From an uncultured Campylobacter sp. (GTDB lineage Bacteria > Campylobacterota > Campylobacteria > Campylobacterales > Campylobacteraceae): a DNA stretch of 64,000 nt. This document shows positions 47,145-56,059 of the stretch, piece after piece. The position numbers were made by a program, and so were the translations under genes. Within the stretch, counting starts at the first letter, position 1. The number at the start of each line of letters is the position of its first letter. The notes below the pieces were generated by a model, which had not been told where the DNA came from, did no database searches, and saw only the letters and a program-made list of their open reading frames with translations. The stretch covers positions 10,606 to 74,605 of the forward strand of contig NZ_CALLWC010000044.1 of NCBI RefSeq assembly GCF_938015785.1. Direction: 5' to 3'.

Positions 47145-47933
47145 TTACTTCGCAGTTTTACCTAAACTCGCGCTTAGTTCGGGTAAAATTTTATCTATCT
47201 CGCCGCTCTGCCCGAGGCGATACAGCGCGAAGTCGTATTTGATGGGATCGCTCGGATCGAAGCGTCTTAAGCTTTGCGTAAGCTGCAAAACCGCCTCAAA
47301 ATCGTAACTCTTGCGATCGATCAGCCCAAGCTTAAGCGAAACTTTATGCGTATGGGTATCGAGCGGGATGAGGAGGCGCGATTTTTCGATCTTTCTGTAC
47401 AGCCCCAGATCGATGTCGCTGTCGCGCACCGCCCAGCGCAGGAAGAGATTGTAGCGCTTGTACGGCGACGTGGGCTTTTGCGCGAAACCGCGCCCGAAAA
47501 AAAACTCATACCCAGGGCTACGGTAGGGATTTAATCTGTAAATCTCGCCGATTAAAAAATTTATCCCATCCTCGATCCGTCCGCTTTTTTGCATGCCGCG
47601 AAGCACGCTCTCCTCGATGCTAAGACTATTTTTAAGCCGCTTTAAAGTTATAAAAATTTCAGCGACGTCGCGCGAGCTTTGAAATCTATATTTTTTGCCC
47701 GCAAGCTCCGCTCTCATGCGCTCATCGCTCCCATCTAAAAGCGAAAAATCAAGCGAGTGGAGAAATTTTAAAATTTGAGCCGCGTTACCGTAAGCAAACA
47801 GCGCGCAAATAAGCGCTACGACGTCGTTTCGATGTTGCTTTGCGACCTGCAGCGGATCGGGCGCGCCGAAAAGATCCGCGTCGCAATTTTTCAAATCGGC
47901 GTAATAATCTAAAATTTGCTTTAAATTTTTCAT
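47145..47933 (-). CDS. TIGR02757 family protein
   Basis: 262 residues. Conserved throughout Campylobacter and Bacteroidetes relatives, biochemical role unknown: LLDGSDERMRAELAGKKYRFQS and RWAVRDSDIDLGLYRKIEKSRLLIPLDTHTHKVSLKLGL (split here as RWAVRDSDIDLGL and IPLDTHTHKVSLKLGL) are the family hallmarks. The fold resembles helix-hairpin-helix DNA glycosylases. Its start overlaps the rsmD stop (ATGA). Confidence 0.85.
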   Translation of the reverse strand: MKNLKQILDYYADLKNCDADLFGAPDPLQVAKQHRNDVVALICALFAYGNAAQILKFLHSLDFSLLDGSDERMRAELAGKKYRFQSSRDVAEIFITLKRLKNSLSIEESVLRGMQKSGRIEDGINFLIGEIYRLNPYRSPGYEFFFGRGFAQKPTSPYKRYNLFLRWAVRDSDIDLGLYRKIEKSRLLIPLDTHTHKVSLKLGLIDRKSYDFEAVLQLTQSLRRFDPSDPIKYDFALYRLGQSGEIDKILPELSASLGKTAK

Positions 47934-49204
47934 TTTGCGTAGTAGCTCATCGTCGTAGCGCCGAATTTACGCGATTTAAGCAGCACGAAATCGCCGATTT
48001 TAAGCGGCAACCCAAGCTCGCTCATATGCTCGATCGCGATTAGCAGCTCGAACTGCGCGGAGCCTAGGCGCGCTATCAGCGCCAGCATCCGCTCATAAAT
48101 CCCGCCAAAGCCCTGTCTGATCGCAAACGGCGGGTCCAGATAGACAAACACTCTGCGCGCAGGATCGAAGACGGAATTTTCTATGGAATTCGCAGTAGAA
48201 TTTTTTCTTGAATCATAGATGAAATTTGCGTTTGAATGTAAATTTTCTCCGTAGCTAGCGTTAAAATTCTCGCCTAAATTTAAGATTTCTTTCTCTTCGC
48301 AGCTCACGTCTAAGCCCACACCGCGATTTGTGTCAAAATTAGAGCTCTCGCTGCATTTTGAGCTTAAATTTACGCTACGATTAGCGGTTTCGGCGTCGCT
48401 AGCGTCGTATTTTGAAGCGGAGCTAGCGTCAAACTTTTTGCTAAAGCTCGCAGCGTCCGTGGCTAGCGAATTCACACAGTATTTTATACTAGAAGCGCTC
48501 GCATAATCGCCAATCTGGGCACAATCGTCAAAGCTCTCCGCGCCTGCGCAATCACCATTTGCGCCGCTCTGCGCGCCATTTTGCGCTCTGTCAGACATAC
48601 TGCTTCGCGTGCCGCATTTAGCCAAATTTTTTACGCCGCTTTGCGTGTCGCTTTCCGCTCCGATGCCTTGCGCGGCGCGGTATCCGTTCTCGCCCTGCTC
48701 TACGCTACTAAAGCTTTTGCGGCAGCTCTCTTTTTCGCTGCCTAAATTTTCATAGCAGGCGACGTCGTTGGCATGGTTTTTGAAATTTTTGCCGCTTAAA
48801 TTTGGCGAATTCGCGTCCGAGCGTCCGTTTATATCCGCTTGCAGCTCATGCAAAATTTCGGGCAGTCGCTCGAAACAATCACCCAAAATCGCGTTTGCGC
48901 CGAGCCCGAAAAGCTTAAAATTTTTCCGCATTATTTTATGCGCGGCGACGTTCTTTTCGATCGCATAAACGTTTTTTGCGCCGTTGCTTAGCGCTTCAAG
49001 CGCCATCGCGCCGCTGCCGCCGAAGCACTCGATAAACACCGCGTCGCGCAACTCCGCCCGCCACGTATCAAAAAATGAGCCCTTTACGATGCTTTTTGTG
49101 CTGCGCGTACTCGAAAGCGCGGGCAGAGCGAGCTTTTTGCCCCTATAAATGCCGCTTGAAATTTGCGTAAAGAGCGTGCCGTCAGGTTTGGAAAATTTAG
49201 CCAT
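47930..49204 (-). CDS. rsmD: 16S rRNA m2G966 methyltransferase RsmD with about 224-residue insert
   Basis: 424 residues against about 190-200 in the family. Residues 1-122 carry the normal N-terminal half (GIYRGKKLALP, TRSTKSIVKGSFFDTW, FIECFGGSGAMALEALSNGA). Residues about 347-424 give the rest, starting DPARRVFVYLDPPF with the catalytic DPPF motif. Between them lie about 224 Ser/Asn/Ala/Asp-rich residues with no fold. Both halves sum to 200 residues. The insert sits between the SAM-binding strands and the catalytic loop, so it must loop out if the enzyme is active. Overlaps the next gene upstream by 8 bases. Confidence 0.92.
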   Translation of the reverse strand: MAKFSKPDGTLFTQISSGIYRGKKLALPALSSTRSTKSIVKGSFFDTWRAELRDAVFIECFGGSGAMALEALSNGAKNVYAIEKNVAAHKIMRKNFKLFGLGANAILGDCFERLPEILHELQADINGRSDANSPNLSGKNFKNHANDVACYENLGSEKESCRKSFSSVEQGENGYRAAQGIGAESDTQSGVKNLAKCGTRSSMSDRAQNGAQSGANGDCAGAESFDDCAQIGDYASASSIKYCVNSLATDAASFSKKFDASSASKYDASDAETANRSVNLSSKCSESSNFDTNRGVGLDVSCEEKEILNLGENFNASYGENLHSNANFIYDSRKNSTANSIENSVFDPARRVFVYLDPPFAIRQGFGGIYERMLALIARLGSAQFELLIAIEHMSELGLPLKIGDFVLLKSRKFGATTMSYYAK

Positions 49205-49523
49205 TTTGCCTTCTTAAAATTTCGATGATTTTTACCTTAAACTCATCAAATAGTGCGCAAATTTCCTCTTCCGCCGCATCGTATCCGCTAAAATCCCGCT
49301 TTAGCGAGCCTTGGAAATCCTCCAGCTTCGATAGCAAAGTATTCTTTGAAAACGGTAGCGTCAAATCACCGCCCTCGCCGATCAAAAATAGCGGTTTTAC
49401 CGAGCTTTGTGGCTCATCGCTTATCACAAAGTCGCAATCCTGCGCACTTGTAGCGCGATCCTTCAAAAACAGCTCCAGCGTCTTTTGCAAAATTTCGCAG
49501 TCGCAATCGATAAAAGCTTTCAT
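49197..49523 (-). CDS. Small hypothetical protein between rsmD and the NDUFAF7-like gene
   Basis: 108 residues from ATG 49523, which shares a base with the upstream gene's stop; GGAGCTTTG precedes. No domain recognised: FIDCDCEILQKTLELFLKDR at the start, then a conserved-looking DCDFVISDE, VKPLFLIGEGGDLTLPFS. Normal codon use and operon overlaps on both sides argue for a real gene, probably an epsilonproteobacterial family. Confidence 0.75.
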   Translation of the reverse strand: MKAFIDCDCEILQKTLELFLKDRATSAQDCDFVISDEPQSSVKPLFLIGEGGDLTLPFSKNTLLSKLEDFQGSLKRDFSGYDAAEEEICALFDEFKVKIIEILRRQNG

Positions 49524-50620
49524 CAAAGCTCCTTTTTAAATTTTATCATCTTAAACTTTTCGCCAAACTCAGCGCGCAAGTGATTAAACTGCAAAAGCGC
49601 GTTGCGATAGCCCTTCTCGCCGCTTTTTTGCATAAAAAGCTCTAAAAGCTGGACCGCGCCGAAGTCTATCAGAGCCGCGATCTGTCTTTTAAAATCCGCC
49701 GTCACGGCACCCGCGTCCTCAAACGCAGCACGCAAAATTTCAAAATTTACGTCGTAAGTAAGATCGCTCTTGCCGTAAAAATCGCTCAAGTTTTGCACCT
49801 CAAAGAAGCTGAAAACCTCGTGGTTTCGGTAAATCCGCAGGCTAAAATCGCCGCTAGCGCCCATCTGTCCGTAATCAAAGGCTATGAAATAAAACCGCTG
49901 CGCGCTAGCGCAAATTTCGCGCGCGAAGCGAAAATATCCGACCGGGATTTCGCCGCGCGAGATACCAAATCTGCGCTCGAGGGTCAAAATTTCACATTCT
50001 TTTATGGGGGCAAATTTTGCCGCGCCGCTTTCGATAAAAAGCATATTTTCGCCGTCCACCGCCTCGCATTTAAAGGCGTCGAAAAGCTCGTTTGCCACAA
50101 AGATCGCATCTTTAAATTTCGCCTCGTGTACGCTTGCAAAGTGCTTTAGCGCGATATCGTCGCCGAAGCTCTGCGCAAAGCTCGCCCGCTGTAGCTCGCG
50201 CAGGCGCTCGTGCGGCTCGATAATCGCAAAGCTAAATTTATCAAGCGCCGCCGCGCCGCCCAGCGTAAAGATAGCTTGCGCTATGTCGCAAAGCAGCCGT
50301 CCGTCGTGCGAGCCGATCTCTACGATAGCTATTTTAACGCTATTTTGCGATTTTTCTGCAAGCGCGACATCTAAATTTAATTTGCCAGGATTAGCCACAA
50401 GGTTTTGCCGCGATACGCCCGAGCTTGCCACCGCATCTAAGCTTAACGCTTGCGTCGCACCAAAATCCGCGCTTAGGCGCAAAATTTCGCGCGCGATGCA
50501 GATACCGAAGAAGCTCCCTACGCTTACGGCAGTGTAAAAATCACCGCTCTTGCCGATTTTGGCGGCATTTGCGTAGTAGCTCTCGTTTAGCCAGCCCTCA
50601 AAAAAATCGCTAAATTTCAC
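49523..50620 (-). CDS. SAM-dependent methyltransferase, NDUFAF7/MidA-like, with small insert
   Basis: 365 residues. SGDFYTAVSVGSFFGICIAREI and VEIGSHDGRLLCDIAQAI, followed by FVANELFDAFKCEAV and FYFIAFDYGQMG, are the PF02636 family hallmarks; mitochondrial members methylate an arginine of complex I. Residues about 50-94, between the first helix and the SAM strand VKIAIVEIG, are Ala/Ser/Asn-rich and look inserted. Lies in a tight minus-strand chain with argD (4-base overlap). Confidence 0.85.
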   Translation of the reverse strand: MKFSDFFEGWLNESYYANAAKIGKSGDFYTAVSVGSFFGICIAREILRLSADFGATQALSLDAVASSGVSRQNLVANPGKLNLDVALAEKSQNSVKIAIVEIGSHDGRLLCDIAQAIFTLGGAAALDKFSFAIIEPHERLRELQRASFAQSFGDDIALKHFASVHEAKFKDAIFVANELFDAFKCEAVDGENMLFIESGAAKFAPIKECEILTLERRFGISRGEIPVGYFRFAREICASAQRFYFIAFDYGQMGASGDFSLRIYRNHEVFSFFEVQNLSDFYGKSDLTYDVNFEILRAAFEDAGAVTADFKRQIAALIDFGAVQLLELFMQKSGEKGYRNALLQFNHLRAEFGEKFKMIKFKKEL

Positions 50621-51786
50621 GCCCGCACTATCTCGTCCAGGCTCTTGCGTAGGCGCGCAAAGCCCTCTTTGATCTCCGGTTTTTTGATATTTAGCGCAGG
50701 CAAAAATCTAAGGGTGCGCTTGCCGGATTTTAGGATCAAAAGTCCGTTTTGCAGGGCTTTGTTAAAGATTTCGCCCAGATTTTTTTCATCGCGCAGCACG
50801 AGGCCTTGCATCAGACCGAGCCCCACGCGCTTTTCGATCAGGCTAGGATAGTCTGCGGCGAGCTGGTCTAGTTTTTTGATAAATCTTTTTATAGTCTTAT
50901 CAAGCTTGCCGCTCGCTTTTAAAAACTCTAGCTGCGAAAGCACCGCAAGCGCCGTAGAGGTCGCCAAAAAGTTACCGCCGAAGGTGCTGCCGTGCTCGCC
51001 CGGAGCGAAAATGTTTTGCTGCGCCACGCACGCGCCGATCGGCACGCCGCCCGCAAGACCTTTGGCAAAGGTGATGATGTCGGGGCGGATGCCGTAAATT
51101 TGCGACGTTGCAAACTCGCCCGTGCGATATACGCCGCACTGCACCTCGTCGGTGATCAAAAGCAGCTTTTTCTCTTTCAAAACAGCCGCCAGCCTTTGCA
51201 CGCTAGCCTTATCCAGAGGTTTAATGCCGCCCTCGCCCTGAACGAGCTCGATCATCACGGCGACGCTATTTTCATCGATATGCGCGATGATCTCTTCGAT
51301 ATCGTCGAAAAATTTAAACCCGGGCATATAGGGCGCAAAAATTTCCGGATGAAATTTCTCCTGCCCCGTAGCTTGCAATGTCGCTAGCGTGCGGCCATGG
51401 AAAGAATTTCGCAGAGTTAGAATTTCAAATTTTTTATTAGGGAAGTTTACGGTGCCGTATTTGCGCGCCATTTTGATCGCAGCTTCGTTAGCCTCCGCGC
51501 CCGAGTTACAAAACACCGCGTATGTGCGATATCCCAAAAGCTCGCTAATCTTTTGAGCCAGGGCTTCTTGAGGCAGAATTCTATAGATATTCGAGCCGTG
51601 GATGATCTGCGCGGCTTGCGTGCCGATCGCTTCCAGCACGATCTCGTTTGCGTGCCCCAGGCAGTTTACGCCGATGCCTGCGCCGAAATCCACGTAGTCC
51701 TTGCCCGCTTCATCATAGACTATCGAGCCCTCGCCTCTTACTAGCGCTACGTTTACGCGCGCGAAATTATCCATCAAATAGTTCAT
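50617..51786 (-). CDS. argD: Acetylornithine aminotransferase ArgD
   Basis: 389 residues. PLP-dependent, converts N-acetylglutamate semialdehyde to N-acetylornithine. VFCNSGAEANEAAIKMARKYG near 93, ITDEVQCGVYRTGEF near 213, and the PLP lysine in DIITFAKGLAGGVPIGA near 245 are present. Overlaps its neighbours by four bases on both sides. Confidence 0.95.
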   Translation of the reverse strand: MNYLMDNFARVNVALVRGEGSIVYDEAGKDYVDFGAGIGVNCLGHANEIVLEAIGTQAAQIIHGSNIYRILPQEALAQKISELLGYRTYAVFCNSGAEANEAAIKMARKYGTVNFPNKKFEILTLRNSFHGRTLATLQATGQEKFHPEIFAPYMPGFKFFDDIEEIIAHIDENSVAVMIELVQGEGGIKPLDKASVQRLAAVLKEKKLLLITDEVQCGVYRTGEFATSQIYGIRPDIITFAKGLAGGVPIGACVAQQNIFAPGEHGSTFGGNFLATSTALAVLSQLEFLKASGKLDKTIKRFIKKLDQLAADYPSLIEKRVGLGLMQGLVLRDEKNLGEIFNKALQNGLLILKSGKRTLRFLPALNIKKPEIKEGFARLRKSLDEIVRA

Positions 51787-52400
51787 TTTTTATACTCCAC
51801 TTTAGGCAGATGCCAAGATTTGTAATAAGCCACCATGCGAAACGCAACCCCTAAAACCAGCAAAATAAGCACCGAAACTACACCGCTAAGCCCCAATCCA
51901 TCAAGCACGAAATATATCAAGCCCACGCCCATACTTATCGTACCGTAAAGCCCCGTATGCAAAAACCACGGCACTTCATTCAGCAGCACGTCGCGCAAGA
52001 TGCCGCCGCCCACGCCGTTGCAAAATGCGATTAGCACCACGCCAAAAACGTTGTGATTGTAGCTTAGCGCGACCATCGCTCCCACGATCGAAAAGCTTAC
52101 GACGTCGATCGCATCGGTTAGAATAAATAAAAATTTACCCTCTAAATCGCGGTTTTCGTAAAGTTTGGCAAAAATGGCTACGGCGCTTACCGCAAGCACT
52201 ATGGTTACGGGCGCATAGTGCGTAAACGAGTAGATTTCGCGGCTTACTAAGGTATCGCGCATGATCCCGCCGCCAAGCGCTGTCAAAAACGCCGCGATAA
52301 AGATCCCAAGCCAATCGCAACCCTTCTTTACGCCGAATAAAAACCCGCTAAGCGCCGCCGAAGCGATGCCTACGCACTCTGTAAGCTCTAAAATACTCAT
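51783..52400 (-). CDS. Trimeric intracellular cation (TRIC/UPF0126) channel family protein
   Basis: 205 residues, seven membrane helices arranged as two three-helix repeats. Each repeat has the glycine motif: TALGGGIMRDTL (about 41-52) and NGVGGGILRDVL (about 132-143). Bacterial members are probably potassium-type channels. No partner is suggested by the operon (argD downstream). Confidence 0.9.
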   Translation of the reverse strand: MSILELTECVGIASAALSGFLFGVKKGCDWLGIFIAAFLTALGGGIMRDTLVSREIYSFTHYAPVTIVLAVSAVAIFAKLYENRDLEGKFLFILTDAIDVVSFSIVGAMVALSYNHNVFGVVLIAFCNGVGGGILRDVLLNEVPWFLHTGLYGTISMGVGLIYFVLDGLGLSGVVSVLILLVLGVAFRMVAYYKSWHLPKVEYKK

Positions 52401-52949
52401 ATCACAACCCGCTAAAATCCTTTTAAAAACGCATTTTACAACAACTAAATATAAATTTCGGTAAAGCGCGACGGGCTGGATAAATTTAGGCGCGGCGGAT
52501 AAAATTTGAGCGCGGTGAATTGAAATCTACGCAGCAGAATTTTGTTAGGCAGGATTTTATGCGGCAGAATTTTGCGCGGCTAAAATACGGCGTCGTCAGG
52601 GCGTAAATATAAAATTTAGACTTGAAATTTATAAACGGCTGCGGAGATAAAATTTCACAGAATTTTATCGCGACTAAAACATACGGCGTTGCGGCCTAGC
52701 GCAAATTTTAGTTTAAAATTTTCAGCACCTTCGCGCTAGAAAGAATTTAACGCTACAAAATTGGCTCTATATTTACACTAACGGTGCGCAAATTTTAATT
52801 TGAAATTGCGCCCTATTTTTGGCGCCGTGTTTTGCCGCTATAAAATTTCATACGATTTTACGGAGACCGAGCCCGCGCGGAATTCTACGTAAAATTTTAA
52901 AATTCAGCGGTCGAATTTTGCGTGAAATTTTACGCCGAGCTCCGCTATA
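52401..52949. repeat. Gene-free spacer with RAATTY array
   Basis: About 550 bases; RAATTY words (AAATTT, GAATTT, GAATTC) alternate with GCGGC/GCGC words, for instance in 52535-52575 and 52840-52930. No gene or terminator recognised. Confidence 0.65.
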
Positions 52950-54032
52950 TTAGCGCAGCCTCTCTTTTAAAATCTTCCAAGTCCCGGGCATTGCCAGCAG
53001 TCCATTATGCCGCGCGTCTGGTATTTCATAAAATAGATCGCCCGCCTTAAGAGATCCAGCAAGATCGTTTGAGTGCTGCACGGGTATCAGCTCGTCGGCG
53101 GCTCCGTGGATGAGCGTGATCTGAGTGCCGCGTGCCGCTCGCAAAAATTCCGCAGTCGGAATCTTATAGCGGATCAAAAATTTCGGCACAAAGGGAATTT
53201 TTTCGTGCGCAAGCCGTTCGAAGCTAAAATATGGCGCGAGCAAAATCAACCGCGCAGCATCCCACTTCGCAGCCTGCTGTGCCGCGATGCCGCTTCCGAT
53301 CGAGTAGCCGATCATCGCGAGCTTTCTTGGCGGATGCTGCGCTAAAACGTAGCGGCTCATCGCATCGGCGCTCGCAAAAAGCTGCTGCTGCGATGAAATT
53401 TTGCCGTCCGATTTGCCGTAGCCCGGGTAATCGAAAATATAAAAATCGTATCCCAAAGCCGCAAAATCCGCGCCGTATGCACCCCAGCCGCTCACGTCGC
53501 CGAAGTTGCCGTGAAAGAATAAAATCGCGCCTTTAGGCTCTGCCGCACTAAATTTCAGCCCGTTTATAAACCCGCCCCCAAACGGGATATTGATCTCTTG
53601 AAATTTTATCGCAGCGGCATTTGCGTTATTGCCCGCAGTGACGTCCTGAGCGGTATTTTCGCCGACGCGCTCGAAGCTAGTTTGAGTATTTTCATTTTCA
53701 AAACCGCTCGTTTCGGCGCCGGCTTTAATCTCGCCCGCCGAGTTACCCGCTACGGCGCCGCTTTCTTTTGTGCCGCTCGCTGCGGAAGCGCCTTCGTCTG
53801 CAGCGCCGTTTGTCGCCGCGCCTTGCGTAGCGGACGCCTGCATATCTAAACGCGCGCCGCTCTCGGGCGCGTTCACAAGTCCAGTAAATTCGGAATTTTC
53901 AAAGCTAAATTTGAAGTTTTTATCTAGCGGCTCGCCCAAAAATATCAGCCGTTCTTGAAAGATATAAAGTCCCGCTAGCACGCAGACATAAACACACGCC
54001 GCGATGACGCACAGCCTAAGTAAAACCCTCAT
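52950..54032 (-). CDS. Membrane-anchored alpha/beta hydrolase with about 90-residue insert
   Basis: 360 residues. An N-terminal membrane anchor (about 4-25) is followed by FQERLIFLGEPLDKNFKFSFE. The hydrolase core is ILFFHGNFGDVSGWG, nucleophile motif MIGYSIGSG (Ser near 243), Asp in IHGAADELIPVQHS and His in PDARHNGL. It resembles YfhR/Bem46-type esterases. Residues about 50-141 are Ala/Gly/Thr/Glu-rich and split the first strand region from FQEINIPFGGG; without them the length is about 270. Confidence 0.88.
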   Translation of the reverse strand: MRVLLRLCVIAACVYVCVLAGLYIFQERLIFLGEPLDKNFKFSFENSEFTGLVNAPESGARLDMQASATQGAATNGAADEGASAASGTKESGAVAGNSAGEIKAGAETSGFENENTQTSFERVGENTAQDVTAGNNANAAAIKFQEINIPFGGGFINGLKFSAAEPKGAILFFHGNFGDVSGWGAYGADFAALGYDFYIFDYPGYGKSDGKISSQQQLFASADAMSRYVLAQHPPRKLAMIGYSIGSGIAAQQAAKWDAARLILLAPYFSFERLAHEKIPFVPKFLIRYKIPTAEFLRAARGTQITLIHGAADELIPVQHSNDLAGSLKAGDLFYEIPDARHNGLLAMPGTWKILKERLR

Positions 54033-54099
54033 CGCCGTCCTTTAAATTTAAAGCCGAGACGCAAAAATGCGCAACGGCACGCGAAATTCCGTCTCGCCG

Positions 54100-54687
54100 C
54101 TAAGCTTTAAACTCGCTCAAAAACCATTGAAATGCTAGGATCAGCCCCGGCGCGCGCACGATCTTTTCGTCAAACATAAACTCTCGCGCCTTGGCTGCAG
54201 GCAGGTAGAAAAGCTCGATTTTCTCGCCGTCCACGCCGCCGCCGCGACCTAGCTTCATCGATTCGTCGATACACGCGAAGTATAAAATTTGACGGTTTGC
54301 CGCAAAGCCCAGGGCGCTGTAGTAGCTCGTGATAAATTTCAAATCCTTCACGGCGTATCCCGTCTCTTCGAGCACCTCTTCGATTGCCGTTTGCTCCTCG
54401 CTGATGCCCTTGTCTAAAATGCCCGCGCAAAGCTCATAGGTGTAGCCCTTTTCGGGCGAATTTATTAAATTTTCCTCTTGATAAAACCACACGCTGGGGC
54501 GAAACTGCTTGACGAGCAAAAGCGCGTCGCGCTGCGTATGGTAGAGCAAAATCGAGACGCTATCGTGCACCTTGACGCAGTCCCACGCGCGCGCCACGCC
54601 GTCCATTTCAAAGCTTAAGCGAAAGGGTTTAACGAAATTCGAGCTTTTAAGCTCGGAAATTTTAAAATTTTTTATAGTAGTATCCAT
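54100..54687 (-). CDS. Nudix hydrolase (NUDT14/UDP-sugar type)
   Basis: 195 residues. Nudix box region AGILDKGISEEQTAIEEVLEET followed by GY: the last acid pair (EE) and Gly fit, but the first Glu of the canonical box is Ile and the Arg is Glu, as I recall for NUDT14-like UDP-glucose pyrophosphatases. It hydrolyses nucleoside-diphosphate sugars or ADP-ribose. It starts 16 bases inside the end of mgtE and is probably coupled to it. Confidence 0.85.
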   Translation of the reverse strand: MDTTIKNFKISELKSSNFVKPFRLSFEMDGVARAWDCVKVHDSVSILLYHTQRDALLLVKQFRPSVWFYQEENLINSPEKGYTYELCAGILDKGISEEQTAIEEVLEETGYAVKDLKFITSYYSALGFAANRQILYFACIDESMKLGRGGGVDGEKIELFYLPAAKAREFMFDEKIVRAPGLILAFQWFLSEFKA

Positions 54688-56051
54688 GTCGCAAGTCCTA
54701 AAAAGCTAAAAAATCCTACGATGTCCGTTACCGTGGTAAGCAGCACGGAGCTGCCGACGGCGGGGTCGATATTTAATTTTTTAAGCGTGATCGGAATGAC
54801 GGCGCCGAAAAGCCCCGCGAGCGTTAAATTTAGCACCATCGACATCGCAATCACCAGCCCCAAAAGCTTAATGCCGAACCAAAAATACGCCACAAACCCC
54901 ATCAGCGTGGCAAAGATTAGGCCGTTTACGAAAGCGATCGTGATCTCGCGAAAGAGAACCTGCTTTTTGTCTTTAAACGCTATCTCGCCCAAGGCTAGGC
55001 GTCGCACGGTTACCGTAAGCGCCTGCGTGCCGGTGTTGCCGCCCATGGAGGCGACTATTGGCATAAGCACGGCGAGTGCGACCAGCTTTTCGATAGTGGC
55101 GTCAAAAAGCCCGATGATCGTGGAGCTTACGATCGCCGTGCATAAATTTACCGCTAGCCACACAGCGCGCGCGCGTCCCGCCTTAAAGATCGTCGTCTCA
55201 TCGTCCTCCGCTTCGTCATCGACGCCCGCGAGGTTGTAAATTTGCTCGGTGGCGCGCTCTTGGATGAGATCGTGGATATCGTCGGCGGTGATACGCCCGA
55301 TAAGCACGCCGTTAGCATCGACAACGGGGATGACGTTAAGATCGAATTCTTCAAAGTCCTTGATCACATCGTCGATCTTATCGGTATCGGTGGCGAAGTG
55401 GATTTTGTTTTCGGCGCCGAATTTTTGTGAAATTTGCTCCAACGTGAGTGAAAAATCGTATAAAATCAGATCGGACGTCGAAAAGGTAGTAAGCAGATGT
55501 CCCTTTTTATCAAGCACAAAGAGCTGAAAGACATTCTCTATCTCGTCTTTTTCGCGCATAACGCGCAGCATCTCAACCGCCTGCCCCAGGGTCTGATCCT
55601 GTCTCGCGCTAAAGACCTCGGTCTGCATATACGCGCCCGCCTCATCTTCGCTATATTTGGAGATCGTAAGAATATCGTGGCGATCGTCCTCATCAAGCCC
55701 ATAGAAAATCTGCTCGGCCTTGTCCTCGTCGATTTCGCCGATATTTTGCAAAAGCTCCGCCTGATCGTCGCTTTCGAGCTCCTCGATCGCTTTGACGATC
55801 TTTTCGTGAGGCAGAGTTTCGATGACGTCTTCGAGCATATGCTCGGGCATCTCGAGCGCAGCATCGGCAAGATCTTCAGGATCTAGCTTTTTTAAGAATT
55901 CTACGTATTTTTCTTCGTCGTGCTTCTTTAGAGTTTTTAAATGCTCCGTAAGATCTGCGGCACTCAGCTCATGCTCAAGCGTATCGCCTAGATGCGCATC
56001 AAGCAGCGCTTTAGCTTCCTCGACGTCGTCCAGCTGCTCTTTATTTTCCAT
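54672..56051 (-). CDS. mgtE: Magnesium transporter MgtE
   Basis: 459 residues. Cytoplasmic N domain (helical, about 1-130, acidic), CBS pair (about 135-260: EVFSARQDQTLGQAVEML, DLNVIPVVDANGVLIGRITADDI) and five membrane helices from about 290, with the pore signature MPIVASMGGNTGTQALTVTVRR. Imports magnesium, gated by cytosolic magnesium through the N and CBS domains. Eight bases separate it from the peptidase gene. Confidence 0.95.
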   Translation of the reverse strand: MENKEQLDDVEEAKALLDAHLGDTLEHELSAADLTEHLKTLKKHDEEKYVEFLKKLDPEDLADAALEMPEHMLEDVIETLPHEKIVKAIEELESDDQAELLQNIGEIDEDKAEQIFYGLDEDDRHDILTISKYSEDEAGAYMQTEVFSARQDQTLGQAVEMLRVMREKDEIENVFQLFVLDKKGHLLTTFSTSDLILYDFSLTLEQISQKFGAENKIHFATDTDKIDDVIKDFEEFDLNVIPVVDANGVLIGRITADDIHDLIQERATEQIYNLAGVDDEAEDDETTIFKAGRARAVWLAVNLCTAIVSSTIIGLFDATIEKLVALAVLMPIVASMGGNTGTQALTVTVRRLALGEIAFKDKKQVLFREITIAFVNGLIFATLMGFVAYFWFGIKLLGLVIAMSMVLNLTLAGLFGAVIPITLKKLNIDPAVGSSVLLTTVTDIVGFFSFLGLATWILL

Positions 56052-56059
56052 TTTTGGCC

